DNA from: Pseudomonas hydrolytica
GTDB lineage: Bacteria > Pseudomonadota > Gammaproteobacteria > Pseudomonadales > Pseudomonadaceae
NCBI RefSeq assembly: GCF_021495345.1
Contig: NZ_CP099397.1
Span: 1-64,000, forward strand
Length of the DNA: 64,000 nucleotides
Direction: 5' to 3'
Below the pieces are notes generated by a model. The model worked only from the letters and a program-made list of their open reading frames with translations, was not told where the DNA came from and ran no database searches. Made by a program: the position numbers and the translations under genes. Positions 14,918 to 24,331 of this stretch are shown one piece after another; the stretch's first letter is position 1; the number at the start of each line of letters is the position of its first letter.

Positions 14918-17754
14918 CCCTTAAACCTTGGCGTGAGATCGCCGAGCCCCATGAAGATGTGCGTAAAGGCACTTTCGTTCAGGCTGAATTCGCTGCTGAC
15001 ATCACCCGTGTGCATACTGGCACGGCTTCACCGGAGTACCAGAACCCTGCGCTGTTCTTCGAGCGTACCTTCATCACCGAGGGTATGGCGTTGCTGCTGG
15101 ACTCCGTGGTTAAGCGCTTGGCAGGCAAAGGCGGCGATCCCGTCATTCAGCTGCAAACCGCATTCGGTGGCGGTAAGACCCATACCATGCTGGCGGTTTA
15201 TCACTTGGCCAGTGGCAAGGTGCCTGCCAGTGAAATGCCTGGCATCCCCAACATTATCGACAAGGCTGGGGTCAGCGAATTGCCGCGAGCACGTATTGCC
15301 GTGCTCGACGGGATCAAAGCTTCGCCGAACCAGCCGGTTCAGCATGGCCCCGTTCAGGTTCATACCCTGTGGGGTGATCTGGCTTGGCAGCTGGGTGGCG
15401 AGGAGGGTTATGCACTGGTGGCCAGTGCTGATCAGTCGGGCACCTCTCCGGGGAAAGATGTTCTAGAGCAGGTGCTTAAGCTCCATTCCCCCTGCGTCAT
15501 CCTGGTCGACGAGCTGGTGGCCTACATTCGTCAGTTCGAAGAAGGTAAGGCTCTCACCGGTGGCACCTTCGATTCCAACTTGAGCTTCATCCAAGCACTA
15601 ACTGAAGCCCTAAAAGCGGTTCCCACTGCGGTGATGCTGGCTTCGCTGCCGGAGTCAGAAAAAGAGGCGGGCAGCCAGCGTGGTGTTCGTGCTCTGGAGT
15701 CGCTGTCCCATTACTTCGGTCGTGTACAGGCGCTGTGGAAGCCGGTCGGTACTGAAGAGGCTTTCGAAATTGTCCGGCGCCGGCTATTCAGCAATATCTC
15801 GGATCGTCTGGCTGCGGAGAAGGTGTGCCGTACCTTCGCCGATTACTACATTGCGAACAGCGCTGAGTTTCCTGCGGAAACTCAGGAAAGCCGCTACTAC
15901 GAGCGCCTGCTGCACGCCTACCCGATCCACCCTGAAGTCTTTGACCGCCTCTACGAGGACTGGTCAACGCTAGATAACTTCCAGCGTACCCGTGGCGTGC
16001 TGAAGATGATGGCCAAGATGATCTTCAGCCTGTGGAAGGACGGGAACAACGATCCGCTGATCATGCCGGGCAGTCTGCCGTTGGCCGATCCTGATTCACG
16101 TAACGAGGTCACCTACTACCTGCCGCCTGGTTGGGATCCGGTGATGGAGCGTGATATCGACGGCCCGCGCGCCGAGACCGTTGCTATCGAAAATCACAAT
16201 GCCCGCCTCGGTAGTGTGCAAGCCTGTCGTCGTACTGCACGTACCATTTTCCTTGGTAGCGCTCCGACTACTTCAGGTCAGGTACTGCGTGGTATCGAGC
16301 TGATGCGAATCATGCTGGGCACTGTACAACCAGGCCAACAGGTTGGTTTGTTCAAGGATGCTCTGCGCAGCCTGCTGGACAAGCTGCATTACCTGAACAA
16401 CTCCAATAACCACTACTGGTTTGATACGCGCCCGAACCTGCGTCGTGAAATGGAGGAGCGCAAGAAGCGCTACAAGGACAAGGAAGATGTCTTCCCTGCT
16501 ATTCGCAAGCGGGCCCAGGAGAGCTTTGCCGGTGGGTTGTTTGGTGGCATCCATGTGTTTACCGACAGCGTGGATGTACCGGATGACTGGCAGCTGCGTT
16601 TGGTGGTGCTGTCGCCGGATGCGGGGTACAGCAAAAGTGGTACAAGCCAAGCCATTGTGAAGGCCGGCGAGATCCTGAAGAACCGTGGTGATCAGCCTCG
16701 TGGTAAGCAGAATCGACTGATTTTCTTGGCCGCTGAGCAGGACAACGTCAGCCGACTGAAGGATCAGGTGCGCACCATGTTGGCATGGGAGTCCATCGTC
16801 AACGACTACAAGGACAACCGCATCACCCTGGATAACCTGATGGCGAGAAACGCCACAGCCAGCCTCGATCAGGCCAAGGAAGCGCTTAAGCGCATGATCC
16901 GCGAAACCTATAAGTGGTTGCTGGCTCCCGTCCAGACAGCTGTGGCAGGTCGTGGTTTGTCAGACATTCAGTGGGAGCATTTTTCGGTCAATCCAGGTGC
17001 AGCCAACCTGACTCAGGAAATTGAGCGGGTGCTCAAAGAGAATGAGCTGTTGATCACCGAGTGGGCGCCCTACCACCTCGCCAACATGTTGAAGACTTGG
17101 TTCTGGAAGGATGATGTCAAGGAAGTGGTTGCTCAGGAGGTGTGGCAGAAGAGCTGCTGCTACTTGTACCTCCCCCGACTGCGTGACAGCACTGTATTTC
17201 TTAACACCTTGAGTGTTGGCTTGGAGAGCGGTGATTTCTTCGGCGTTGCCCAAGGTAAGGATGGTGATCGCTACCTGGGCTTTGTCTTCGCCAAGTCCGC
17301 CCTGGTTACCCTGGATGCTTGCGAGATCATTGAGCCATCAACAGCTGCTGCCTATGCCGAAAAGCTTCGGAAGGAGAAGGAAGAGGCTGAGCTGGCCAGA
17401 CGCAAAACTCAGGAAGAGAGCGATGCTCATAAGCCGGACTTGAAGGGAGATGGTGGCGCTGAGCCTGAGCCACAGGGCGGGAGCAGTGGCTCAAATGATC
17501 CTGTTGAAGAGATCAGCAAAGCTTTGGCCACGCAGTTCTATGCGTCCACCAGCTTAGATCCTGTGAAGGCAAAAATGGACTTTGCGCTGCTTGTTGACGA
17601 GGTCGTACAGCAGTTCACCGCCAAGCTGGGTGTGGATGTGAAGATCTCTGTTGAGATTCAGGCGACCAGCAAAGCTGGCTTCGATGATGGATTGCAGCGA
17701 GCCGTTAAGGAAAACTGCAACGTCTTGAAATTCAGTTCGGCAGAGTTCGAGTAG
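14914..17754 (+). CDS. DUF499 AAA+ ATPase (Hma-type)
   Basis: A 946-residue DUF499 protein. Walker A is [10 protein letters not shown] (about 82-91), Walker B is [10 protein letters not shown] (about 195-204), and a conserved ASLPESEKE sensor segment follows. A charged low-complexity stretch (about 815-860, [16 protein letters not shown] then Gly/Glu-rich) separates the core from a small C-terminal domain. Large DUF499 proteins occur with DUF1156 methyltransferases and helicases in anti-phage loci; it likely acts as an NTP-driven regulator or motor. Last gene of the operon, followed by a terminator. Confidence 0.9.
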   Translation: MTLKPWREIAEPHEDVRKGTFVQAEFAADITRVHTGTASPEYQNPALFFERTFITEGMALLLDSVVKRLAGKGGDPVIQLQTAFGGGKTHTMLAVYHLASGKVPASEMPGIPNIIDKAGVSELPRARIAVLDGIKASPNQPVQHGPVQVHTLWGDLAWQLGGEEGYALVASADQSGTSPGKDVLEQVLKLHSPCVILVDELVAYIRQFEEGKALTGGTFDSNLSFIQALTEALKAVPTAVMLASLPESEKEAGSQRGVRALESLSHYFGRVQALWKPVGTEEAFEIVRRRLFSNISDRLAAEKVCRTFADYYIANSAEFPAETQESRYYERLLHAYPIHPEVFDRLYEDWSTLDNFQRTRGVLKMMAKMIFSLWKDGNNDPLIMPGSLPLADPDSRNEVTYYLPPGWDPVMERDIDGPRAETVAIENHNARLGSVQACRRTARTIFLGSAPTTSGQVLRGIELMRIMLGTVQPGQQVGLFKDALRSLLDKLHYLNNSNNHYWFDTRPNLRREMEERKKRYKDKEDVFPAIRKRAQESFAGGLFGGIHVFTDSVDVPDDWQLRLVVLSPDAGYSKSGTSQAIVKAGEILKNRGDQPRGKQNRLIFLAAEQDNVSRLKDQVRTMLAWESIVNDYKDNRITLDNLMARNATASLDQAKEALKRMIRETYKWLLAPVQTAVAGRGLSDIQWEHFSVNPGAANLTQEIERVLKENELLITEWAPYHLANMLKTWFWKDDVKEVVAQEVWQKSCCYLYLPRLRDSTVFLNTLSVGLESGDFFGVAQGKDGDRYLGFVFAKSALVTLDACEIIEPSTAAAYAEKLRKEKEEAELARRKTQEESDAHKPDLKGDGGAEPEPQGGSSGSNDPVEEISKALATQFYASTSLDPVKAKMDFALLVDEVVQQFTAKLGVDVKISVEIQATSKAGFDDGLQRAVKENCNVLKFSSAEFE

Positions 17755-17778
17755 GACACACTAACTTGAGAGACTGAA

Positions 17779-17811
17779 AAGCCCCGTTTGCGATGAGCAG
17801 CGGGGCTTTTT
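17779..17811 (+). terminator. Terminator of the Hma-like operon
   Basis: Stem AAGCCCCG / CGGGGCTT with a 14-nt loop and a T run, 24 bp after the DUF499 stop. It may also serve the convergent gene ending at 17822. Confidence 0.88.
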
Positions 17812-17821
17812 GCATGATGGA

Positions 17822-18124
17822 TCAGAGCCAGTGTGGAGGAATTTCGATCTGGAAGTTCTTGGCCACGATGCTCAGCGTACTCATGATCTCAGCATGTCGG
17901 GCCTGGTCGGCAGGTTGCCAGGCAGCGCGTCGATCCAGCAGTAGCTTCAATTCGCCGAGGTTGTACATTCCAAGTCTGTGGAAATTTCCCCAGGTGGGCA
18001 TACCGAATAGGTTGTAGATCACGACGGTTGAGTCGCGCTCACTGGCCAGGCGCTTTTCTCCGGTGATTCGTTCGGCGGCTGACTCCGCTTCATCGCGGTC
18101 GTCGTAGGTGGTGAGCAGTTTCAT
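17822..18124 (-). CDS. Hypothetical protein, 100 aa
   Basis: Unrecognised. The start MKLLTTYDDRDEAESAAERI and the even composition suggest a real small soluble protein, perhaps alpha/beta with an N-terminal ferredoxin-like strand-helix (DEAESAAERI) as in proteins that bind ligands or partners. It contains VVIYNLFGMPTWGNFHRL, and no catalytic motif is visible. It is convergent with the Hma-like operon and lies upstream of nothing else on its strand until 18206. Confidence 0.6.
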   Translation of the reverse strand: MKLLTTYDDRDEAESAAERITGEKRLASERDSTVVIYNLFGMPTWGNFHRLGMYNLGELKLLLDRRAAWQPADQARHAEIMSTLSIVAKNFQIEIPPHWL

Positions 18125-18205
18125 TCTAATAGCGGTAATGGCGAGTCTGGGGCAGGGCTTATCCTGCTTGTGGTAAACATCGGTCAGCAGCTCCTAGTTT
18201 GATGG

Positions 18206-18373
18206 CTAGGTACGACTGTCCTCCGCGAAGTGGGCCTCAATAGCCTCAGCCAACTCTGCCAGCGCATCCTCTAGCCGAGAGTCATGGCGTTGGTCGCCGC
18301 TCTGGGGTTTGAATACTTTGCAGTGGTGCAGGAGTGCTTCTGCGTCGTTCCTGTTGAGATCGAGGGTGATCAT
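18206..18373 (-). CDS. Small hypothetical protein, 55 aa
   Basis: An ATG-initiated frame, MITLDLNRNDAEALLHHCKVF..., ending LAEAIEAHFAEDSRT. It has GGGA about 11 bp upstream, a mixed helix-forming composition with two amphipathic helices (NDAEALLHHCKVF; LEDALAELAEAIEAHF), and sits between two genes of the same orientation. Short helical proteins of this look are widespread in Pseudomonas, but I cannot name a family. The surrounding 358 bp (18125-18482) has no other convincing gene. Confidence 0.55.
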   Translation of the reverse strand: MITLDLNRNDAEALLHHCKVFKPQSGDQRHDSRLEDALAELAEAIEAHFAEDSRT

Positions 18374-18482
18374 TTAATGGTTTCCCGAGGCAAAGAACCG
18401 AATTTACAGGTCATTCTGGATGCAGCGCCTAGTGGCACTGTGTTGGGCCTATCTCGGTTGAGGTAGGCCCAGGATCCGCAGA

Positions 18483-18845
18483 TCAGTGTTGGAGCCAGCC
18501 TTCAACAGCTTCAGCCCCGTACTGCTCTTTCCACTGTTTCAGGATCTTATGATTGCCACCCTTGGTTTCGACAACCTCGCCATTGTTGGGGTTGCGATAG
18601 ACCTTAGTTTGGCGAGCACGGCGACCGCTAGTGGTTACCTGTTTAGCCTGGGAGGTGCGGGCCTGCGGATCCAGGATCGCGATGATGTCCTTCAGGGATT
18701 TTCCGTATTCGGCCATCAAGCTGCGCAGTTTGTCTTCGAAAGCCATTTCATGCTTCAGGGCTTCGTCGTTCTTCAATGCATCAAGTTGAGCCAGTTGCTC
18801 TTGCAGGGATTTTTCGAGAGCACGGTATTCAGCGAGTTTGGACAT
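18483..18845 (-). CDS. MvaT/MvaU-family H-NS-like transcriptional silencer
   Basis: A 120-residue MvaT-like nucleoid protein: N-terminal coiled-coil oligomerisation part (about 1-60, MSKLAEYRALEKSLQEQLAQLD) and a C-terminal AT-hook-like DNA-binding part with YRNPNNGEVVETKGGNHKILKQW, nearly the sequence of chromosomal MvaT. MvaT proteins silence AT-rich foreign DNA in Pseudomonas. GAGGAA precedes the ATG by 9 bp. A silencer carried on a transposon may repress its own AT-rich tns genes and reduce the fitness cost of the cargo; that role is inferred. Confidence 0.92.
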   Translation of the reverse strand: MSKLAEYRALEKSLQEQLAQLDALKNDEALKHEMAFEDKLRSLMAEYGKSLKDIIAILDPQARTSQAKQVTTSGRRARQTKVYRNPNNGEVVETKGGNHKILKQWKEQYGAEAVEGWLQH

Positions 18846-18882
18846 AAATTCCTCAGGGCCCTTGAGTCGTCATTCGATGGGC

Positions 18883-21375
18883 TTAGGTTTCAATAAGTGC
18901 CGGAACAGCAATCTGAGTTTCAATTGCATTGTACAGATCGACGTCGGTTTGCTGCGTCTTGATCGATACCACCAAGCTGTATCTGGTGCGATTGTTGACC
19001 CGGTTTTCCTTCAGTAAGGTTTTCCACCAGCCCAAGGCGGGATAAACCGCGAGCATACCCAGGCCGGACAAGTCGGCTGCTGTACCTTTCCAGATATCCG
19101 AATGCAGTGATCCGCGATGACGGGAGCGAGTGCCGAGTAGCCAGCGTGTATCAGAGCCGCCCCCCTGGTAAATACCCTCTTCTTCATCCCGAGCGCGCTG
19201 ATTGATACGTTGGCGGAAATCCGTTTCATCTTCGCCTGGACGACTGACTTCGAAGCGAAGCCCGTGCGATTCGTAGCGATACCGCCCTTTGACACCGCGC
19301 TCGGCCACACCTGGGTTCGGCTCAACAAAGTAGGACAAGGTGACGCGCATCTCGACGTCTGTCTCGCCTAGGTCAAGGAGTTCCTGTTTGGGCCATGGCA
19401 AAAGATGCAGGTGCATATCTCGTGCTGTAGGGCTCTTCGGGCCCTGCTTCATGAAGGGTTGGAGCTCATCCTCAACAATCAATGTCAGTGAGTCCGCTGC
19501 ACTCCAGAGCGCTCGCCCCAGGTCGGGTACACCAAAGCCGCAGGTTCTAACCAGCCCGGCATAGTCTGCCTTCTTGGCCCCGGTCAAAAAATCTTGCTGC
19601 ATACGCTCCGTCCACTCCGCAGAGTGAACCATCAGAGCGCGAATTGTTTCGGGCCATAATTGCGGATAGGCCGCGAGTATCTGGGCCGCCATGCGTGCAG
19701 CTAAGGCTGAGGCTGCGCTGGTGGCCCAGGTGGTCGAGAAGAGACTTTTATGAGGCTGGTGGTTGGCGGTCAACAAGCACAGGGATGAATGTGTACATGC
19801 CCATTTAGAATCCTTGGCCAGGTTTCCTCCCTCGAACACCACATCAGGTTTGAGTGGCCAGGGTGAGCCTGTCCAATTAAGTGATGTGGTACTGAACGGA
19901 CTCAGACTGCCGGCAGGTGCCAGTGGTTGATAACCAGGACTGGGAGGATCGATTCTGGCCTTCTGAGTGTATGCACCAACACAAAGGGCATTCCAAGCTT
20001 GGCCGGGATCATGAACGGCGTCGGTGAGGTTACTGGCAGGATAATTCAGGTACTCACTTTCATCTGCGTTACCTGCGGAGATGATGATTAAACGAGGGGT
20101 GAGCCGCTCGCCCAATACGTCGAACGCTAATGCATCCACTGTCGCAGACCAAGCTGAGGGCCGACCCCGATCACGACCGTCAGTGCTGGTGATGGCCATG
20201 CTGAAAATGCGCTTGCGTTCTGGCTGGGCAAATTCGGGCTCAGCTATTGCCTGGATGGTCAGTGCACCAAAGGGCTCATCCTGATTCCCTGCCGCAGCAG
20301 GTAGAACCTTGACCGACTCTAATCGATGATTAATCGCCACTGGCCCACTGTCAGTAAGTGGGCCTACGAGGTCACCATACAGAGCTACACCCGCTAGCCC
20401 TGTTCCATGCCCGTGATTGTCGTGAGCTCCCCACTCGGTGTTAATGGTGTGAAGGTCTTGTACATCGATGCCTGGAGCGAGCAGGGGATGGCCAGGGTTC
20501 ACACCTGTATCAAGCAAGCAGATATGTACAGGGACGTTGTCAGCGATGGTCGTGCGCGCGAGCAGCTCATCGACCCACCGGCGCTGCTCATTGGGCTCCA
20601 GGGCATCGAAGAACTCAGCCGTTTCCTTGGCCCGGCGAATTTCCGCAACTTCGTTCAGCAGCGCCATCGATTGAGTGATCTGGGCAAGCGTGCCATGAAC
20701 GTTAATTACTGTGCGTTCAGGGAAGTACAGAACATGCTGGGATATTTTGAAGCCGCATGCCCCGGCGGTAGACCGGAAGCGCTGGAGCACAGACTCTCGG
20801 TCGTCTCTAACTGGAAGCCAGAACTCCCACCAGAGAGATTGCTCAGCATCTGCTGGTAGTGCGGACTTATCATCTGTCCACAGCGCTTCAAACGTCGCAA
20901 CTCGGATTTGTTGAATAGTATTCAACAGCGGGGCATTGCGGGGTTGCCCCTTGCCTGTGTCATTTTCGAGGTACTGAGCAACCAGATTCTCAAAGGTTTT
21001 CAGCTGGCCATCGGGGACAAAAACGGTGGCAAATGTAGTCTGTGCTGCCTCGTCATGGCGGACATTGAGCAGTTCGATGTGCTGTCTGCTGCGAGCCAAG
21101 CTTTCAAAAGCGAGTTCAATACTCGGCTGGCTTTTGAATTCAATTTGAAGCCCTAGACCGGCTTCAAGGCCTACCTGGCGCTGAAGTTGAACAGCTTTCC
21201 CGATGTCCTGGCGAATGTGGCCCAACTGTCCGAGTAGCGCGGCACCATGGGATGCTCTGTCTTGCGGTGGTATGCGCTTTTCCCCACCACCAGCTGCGGT
21301 AGATTGGAATCGCTCAGCCTTGCCAGTTCCCTGAAAAAGAAAGTGTGGACGCTGTCCTGCGTTCTGGTCTGCCAT
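18883..21375 (-). CDS. ietS: Subtilisin-like serine protease of the ietAS defence pair
   Basis: An 830-residue S8-family peptidase without signal peptide, so cytoplasmic. The catalytic triad is Asp in CLLDTG (about 288), His in NHGHGTGLAG (about 322), and Ser in ATSAASA (about 552), with oxyanion Asn in SAGNADES. The usual GTS before the Ser is ATS here. It lies 17 bp downstream of an AAA ATPase on the same strand, the arrangement of IetA-IetS, described first as a plasmid incompatibility system and later shown to protect against phage. The ATPase probably controls or feeds the protease. An N-terminal region of about 250 residues before the triad likely senses or binds the partner. Confidence 0.88.
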   Translation of the reverse strand: MADQNAGQRPHFLFQGTGKAERFQSTAAGGGEKRIPPQDRASHGAALLGQLGHIRQDIGKAVQLQRQVGLEAGLGLQIEFKSQPSIELAFESLARSRQHIELLNVRHDEAAQTTFATVFVPDGQLKTFENLVAQYLENDTGKGQPRNAPLLNTIQQIRVATFEALWTDDKSALPADAEQSLWWEFWLPVRDDRESVLQRFRSTAGACGFKISQHVLYFPERTVINVHGTLAQITQSMALLNEVAEIRRAKETAEFFDALEPNEQRRWVDELLARTTIADNVPVHICLLDTGVNPGHPLLAPGIDVQDLHTINTEWGAHDNHGHGTGLAGVALYGDLVGPLTDSGPVAINHRLESVKVLPAAAGNQDEPFGALTIQAIAEPEFAQPERKRIFSMAITSTDGRDRGRPSAWSATVDALAFDVLGERLTPRLIIISAGNADESEYLNYPASNLTDAVHDPGQAWNALCVGAYTQKARIDPPSPGYQPLAPAGSLSPFSTTSLNWTGSPWPLKPDVVFEGGNLAKDSKWACTHSSLCLLTANHQPHKSLFSTTWATSAASALAARMAAQILAAYPQLWPETIRALMVHSAEWTERMQQDFLTGAKKADYAGLVRTCGFGVPDLGRALWSAADSLTLIVEDELQPFMKQGPKSPTARDMHLHLLPWPKQELLDLGETDVEMRVTLSYFVEPNPGVAERGVKGRYRYESHGLRFEVSRPGEDETDFRQRINQRARDEEEGIYQGGGSDTRWLLGTRSRHRGSLHSDIWKGTAADLSGLGMLAVYPALGWWKTLLKENRVNNRTRYSLVVSIKTQQTDVDLYNAIETQIAVPALIET

Positions 21376-21392
21376 TGTGTGGCTTCACTGCC

Positions 21393-22382
21393 TTATGAGC
21401 GCTGTCTCCCGTGGAAAGCCTTGCGCTCCTCAAGGTTCTTCACCACGTCCTCTGCCGAAATACTGGCGCGATCATGGATGATCGCATCTTTGATGGTGTC
21501 GTCAGCTGCTCGCGACAGCTCTGCATAGCTGAGACCTTCAGCAACTTTACATAGACTGTCCCAGCGCTTGATGGGCTTCGCGAAATTGACGAGCCGATTC
21601 TTCAATACCGCTTTAATTTGCTCGTGATTGGGAAGCCCATACTCGATGACATCGTCGAATCGTCGGAATAGCGCATAGTCAAGAATTTCCGGGTGATTGG
21701 TTGCGGCGATGATCAGGCTATTAGACTGATCCTGCTCAATCATCTGAAGGAAGCTGTTGAGTACACGGCGGATTTCACCGACATCGTTGGCCAAACCACG
21801 TTGGGAGCCAATGGCATCAAACTCGTCAAAAAAGTAGATGCCGCGAGTGTCTCGGATTGCATCGAAAATCTGGCGCAGTTTGGCAGCAGTCTCACCCATG
21901 AACTTAGTGATCAAGCTGTCGAGCCTGACTATGTAGAGAGGGATCCCCAACTCACCGGCGAGAGCAGATGCCGTCATGGTCTTACCTGTGCCTGGTGGGC
22001 CAACCAGAAGGAGCTTTCGTCTGGGGGAAAGACCGTGAGCTCTGATTTTCTCGAAATTGCGCTGTTCGTTGATGATCCGGGCAAGCCTTTGATGTGTCCC
22101 GTCATCAAGGATCATTTCAGAGAAGCGTGTATGGGGAAGGGCAACGGATAGAAGGCTGCTGAGCTCTCCCTTTGGCTGACCAATCGGAACCGGCTGCCTA
22201 TTGGCTAGTTGCTTGGAGCGAGATTTCGCAGAGTCAATGAGCGCACGCAGGTCATCCGCGAGCTTCCCATGGCCTTGTTTGGCCTCATGCGCGGCCAGCT
22301 GCATAGCGACGGCCAAGAAATGGCTGTCGTCGCCTTTGATATGCGAGCGCAGTAGTGCTTTGAGATGTTCGCCGCTGGCCAT
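21393..22382 (-). CDS. ietA: AAA ATPase of the ietAS defence pair
   Basis: A 329-residue classical AAA protein. Walker A GPPGTGKTMTA (about 127-137), Walker B YFFDEFDAIGS (about 181-191), sensor IIAATNHPE, and the arginine-rich FRRFDDVIEY second-region-of-homology segment are intact. About 90 N-terminal residues precede the AAA core. AGGTAGG lies 7 bp before the ATG. It is transcribed immediately ahead of the subtilisin gene. Together they form an ATPase-protease pair of the IetAS type. Confidence 0.88.
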   Translation of the reverse strand: MASGEHLKALLRSHIKGDDSHFLAVAMQLAAHEAKQGHGKLADDLRALIDSAKSRSKQLANRQPVPIGQPKGELSSLLSVALPHTRFSEMILDDGTHQRLARIINEQRNFEKIRAHGLSPRRKLLLVGPPGTGKTMTASALAGELGIPLYIVRLDSLITKFMGETAAKLRQIFDAIRDTRGIYFFDEFDAIGSQRGLANDVGEIRRVLNSFLQMIEQDQSNSLIIAATNHPEILDYALFRRFDDVIEYGLPNHEQIKAVLKNRLVNFAKPIKRWDSLCKVAEGLSYAELSRAADDTIKDAIIHDRASISAEDVVKNLEERKAFHGRQRS

Positions 22383-22514
22383 GGTTACCTACCTGTTTGT
22401 GCTGATAGTGTAACCCGCTTAGGCGATTCGGTTCCTTTTGATGCCATGCCGATCATCCAATGATTCTGTCTTTTGATCTGGATCGAGCATATCGCTGCTG
22501 TCCAGGTCGAATGA

Positions 22515-23420
22515 CTATTCCCGCTCAAGGTGCCGTGCATCAGAGCTGACAGACTCCATGATGGAGACAAGCTCCTCCAGTAGGTCGGCATGATGACGCT
22601 GTAGATAGCCGGCGATTGCCTCGTTGCGAAGTACTCGAGCCAGATAGCCTTTGGCGACGACCAGGACAAGCATGGTCTCCCCCAGCGTATCCTCGACCTG
22701 CTTGTAGTCGTGCTGAAGGTTTTCCATCTCCCGTTCCATACGGGCAATGTCGATGCTGCTGGCTTCGTTGGTGGCTTTCTTTTTCTTTTCGACGAGCATT
22801 TCCGGCCTGGTGGCGGCCAGCACCATGCGTGCATAGCTCTGGGTGAAGCAGTTGGCCGAGATCATCATCTCGACTGTTTCAATTTGCCTCATGGGCTTCA
22901 TCTTGCGCAGTACGCGGAAGACATCATGAGCGACCATCCGAACCTTGAGCATCTCCACTACTTCGGGGGCAATGCCATTCAGAAGATTTTGGCGCTCATG
23001 AATGCGGTCAACGTTGACCCCCAGTACCTGTGCTATCCGTGAGGGCTCGATACCTTTCTTGATTGCCGCCAGGATCATCTTGTGTTCTTGCACCGGGGTT
23101 ATCCGGTTGATCTGGCGGTTGTAGGTGAATCCTTCGTCGTCGGTTGAAATCAGACACAGGGCTTCAGTTCCACCCAGAGTCTTGAGTGCTTCCAGACGCA
23201 AATGGCCATCGAGCAGAATGTAGGAGGGAATCCCTGAAGCCATGACGGGCTCTGGATGAACGGCAAGGGGCTCGATCACGCCCAGCTCGCGGATTGAGCT
23301 CTTGATGGTGCAGAATTTTTTGCTGCCGTGGATTTCCTTATCGAGCTTACGAGTCGGCAGAATTCGATCCAGCGGGATTGAAAGAATCTCGGACTTGAAC
23401 GCCTGCTTCACCTGGCCCAT
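22515..23420 (-). CDS. ParB/RepB-like partition-type protein (RepB C-terminal domain)
   Basis: A 301-residue protein with a ParB-like N-terminal domain (LPTRKLD, ELGVIEPLAVHP, and DGHLRLEALKTLG at about 72) followed by a helical region (EPSRIAQVLGVNVDRIHERQNLL, a likely helix-turn-helix) and a long C-terminal helical part as in plasmid RepB partition proteins. The start overlaps the upstream ParB-like gene's stop by 1 nt (TGATG). No ParA partner is encoded nearby, so plasmid-type partition is unlikely; a DNA-binding role with the recombinase is inferred. Confidence 0.8.
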   Translation of the reverse strand: MGQVKQAFKSEILSIPLDRILPTRKLDKEIHGSKKFCTIKSSIRELGVIEPLAVHPEPVMASGIPSYILLDGHLRLEALKTLGGTEALCLISTDDEGFTYNRQINRITPVQEHKMILAAIKKGIEPSRIAQVLGVNVDRIHERQNLLNGIAPEVVEMLKVRMVAHDVFRVLRKMKPMRQIETVEMMISANCFTQSYARMVLAATRPEMLVEKKKKATNEASSIDIARMEREMENLQHDYKQVEDTLGETMLVLVVAKGYLARVLRNEAIAGYLQRHHADLLEELVSIMESVSSDARHLERE

Positions 23421-24331
23421 CAGCTCATCTCTCCATGGATCCGATCTGCTAGCGGCTTGGGCATATCCTGGATGTCTTCAGTACGTAGCAGCGTGCAGAA
23501 ATAGTCATCAGCGAGTAGCTGGCGCAAAGCGGTCACCATGATGAGCAGGCGTTGTTCATTGATGTCGGCCTTCTTGATCATGACCCGCTGGCGTCGAACC
23601 TCAGCTTGATAGGCATTGAGCAGCTTTTGCGGCGTCGTCATCCGTTCAGAATGGTGTTGCTGTCCATAACGCTTCCCCATGGCTTTGCGCCGGTCAATCA
23701 GCCGACGAATTCGAATCAGCTGATCACCTTTGAGTACCCCGGTTTCGTATGCCTCGACCATGGCCTGTTGGACTTCAGAGTCATTGGCACGAGCAATTTC
23801 GGTAGCGACTTTAATTGGTAGCCAGCCCTTCTCGACCGCAGCAATCAGGCGCTCCTCACCCTGACGTAAGAGCATGAGGATGCCATTTATGTACGCCACA
23901 TCGAGGCTGGTCTTTTCTGCGATTTCTCTTGGTGAATAGCCGCGCTCTGATAGCACCTGAATGGATGACAAGAGGTCTTTGTTCGAATGCTTTCGTCGAG
24001 CCAGATTCTCGACCAGGCTGATGAGAAAGCGATCCGCTTCGTTCGCGCTGACCACTATGCAGGGGATGCTCTTTTCCCCTAAAGCCTGGAAAGCTTCGAA
24101 TCGGCCCTGACCACAGATAATTTCAAATGCGGCTTCAGACCCACGCGCTGTTGGCGTCACAGTTATTGGGCGCTTCAGACCGAGAGCTGCAATGTTTTCC
24201 ACAAGGCGGGCAAAAACCTGCCTGTTTCGGACGCGCGGATTCAGCACGCGAATCTGTTCCAGTGGAATTCTCTGGACAGTGGATGCTTCAGCGACATGAA
24301 GCTCAGTACGAGCATGTCCATGGCGTGGCAT
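23420..24331 (-). CDS. ParB-like DNA-binding protein
   Basis: A 303-residue ParB-family protein: N-terminal nuclease/CTPase-like domain with RVLNPRVRN, IALGLKRPITV-type segment and CGQGRFEAFQALG (about 74), ENLARRKHSNKD, then a helix-turn-helix (YSPREIAEKTSLDVAYINGIL). It overlaps the recombinase stop by 1 nt upstream and the second ParB-like gene by 1 nt downstream. Translational coupling of all three implies equal production and a joint function. Confidence 0.82.
   Translation of the reverse strand: MPRHGHARTELHVAEASTVQRIPLEQIRVLNPRVRNRQVFARLVENIAALGLKRPITVTPTARGSEAAFEIICGQGRFEAFQALGEKSIPCIVVSANEADRFLISLVENLARRKHSNKDLLSSIQVLSERGYSPREIAEKTSLDVAYINGILMLLRQGEERLIAAVEKGWLPIKVATEIARANDSEVQQAMVEAYETGVLKGDQLIRIRRLIDRRKAMGKRYGQQHHSERMTTPQKLLNAYQAEVRRQRVMIKKADINEQRLLIMVTALRQLLADDYFCTLLRTEDIQDMPKPLADRIHGEMS

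Noticed and set aside
22515..24331. Plasmid-type partition system
   Set aside because: Two ParB/RepB-like genes but no ParA/RepA ATPase and no replication gene; a recombinase is the operon partner instead.
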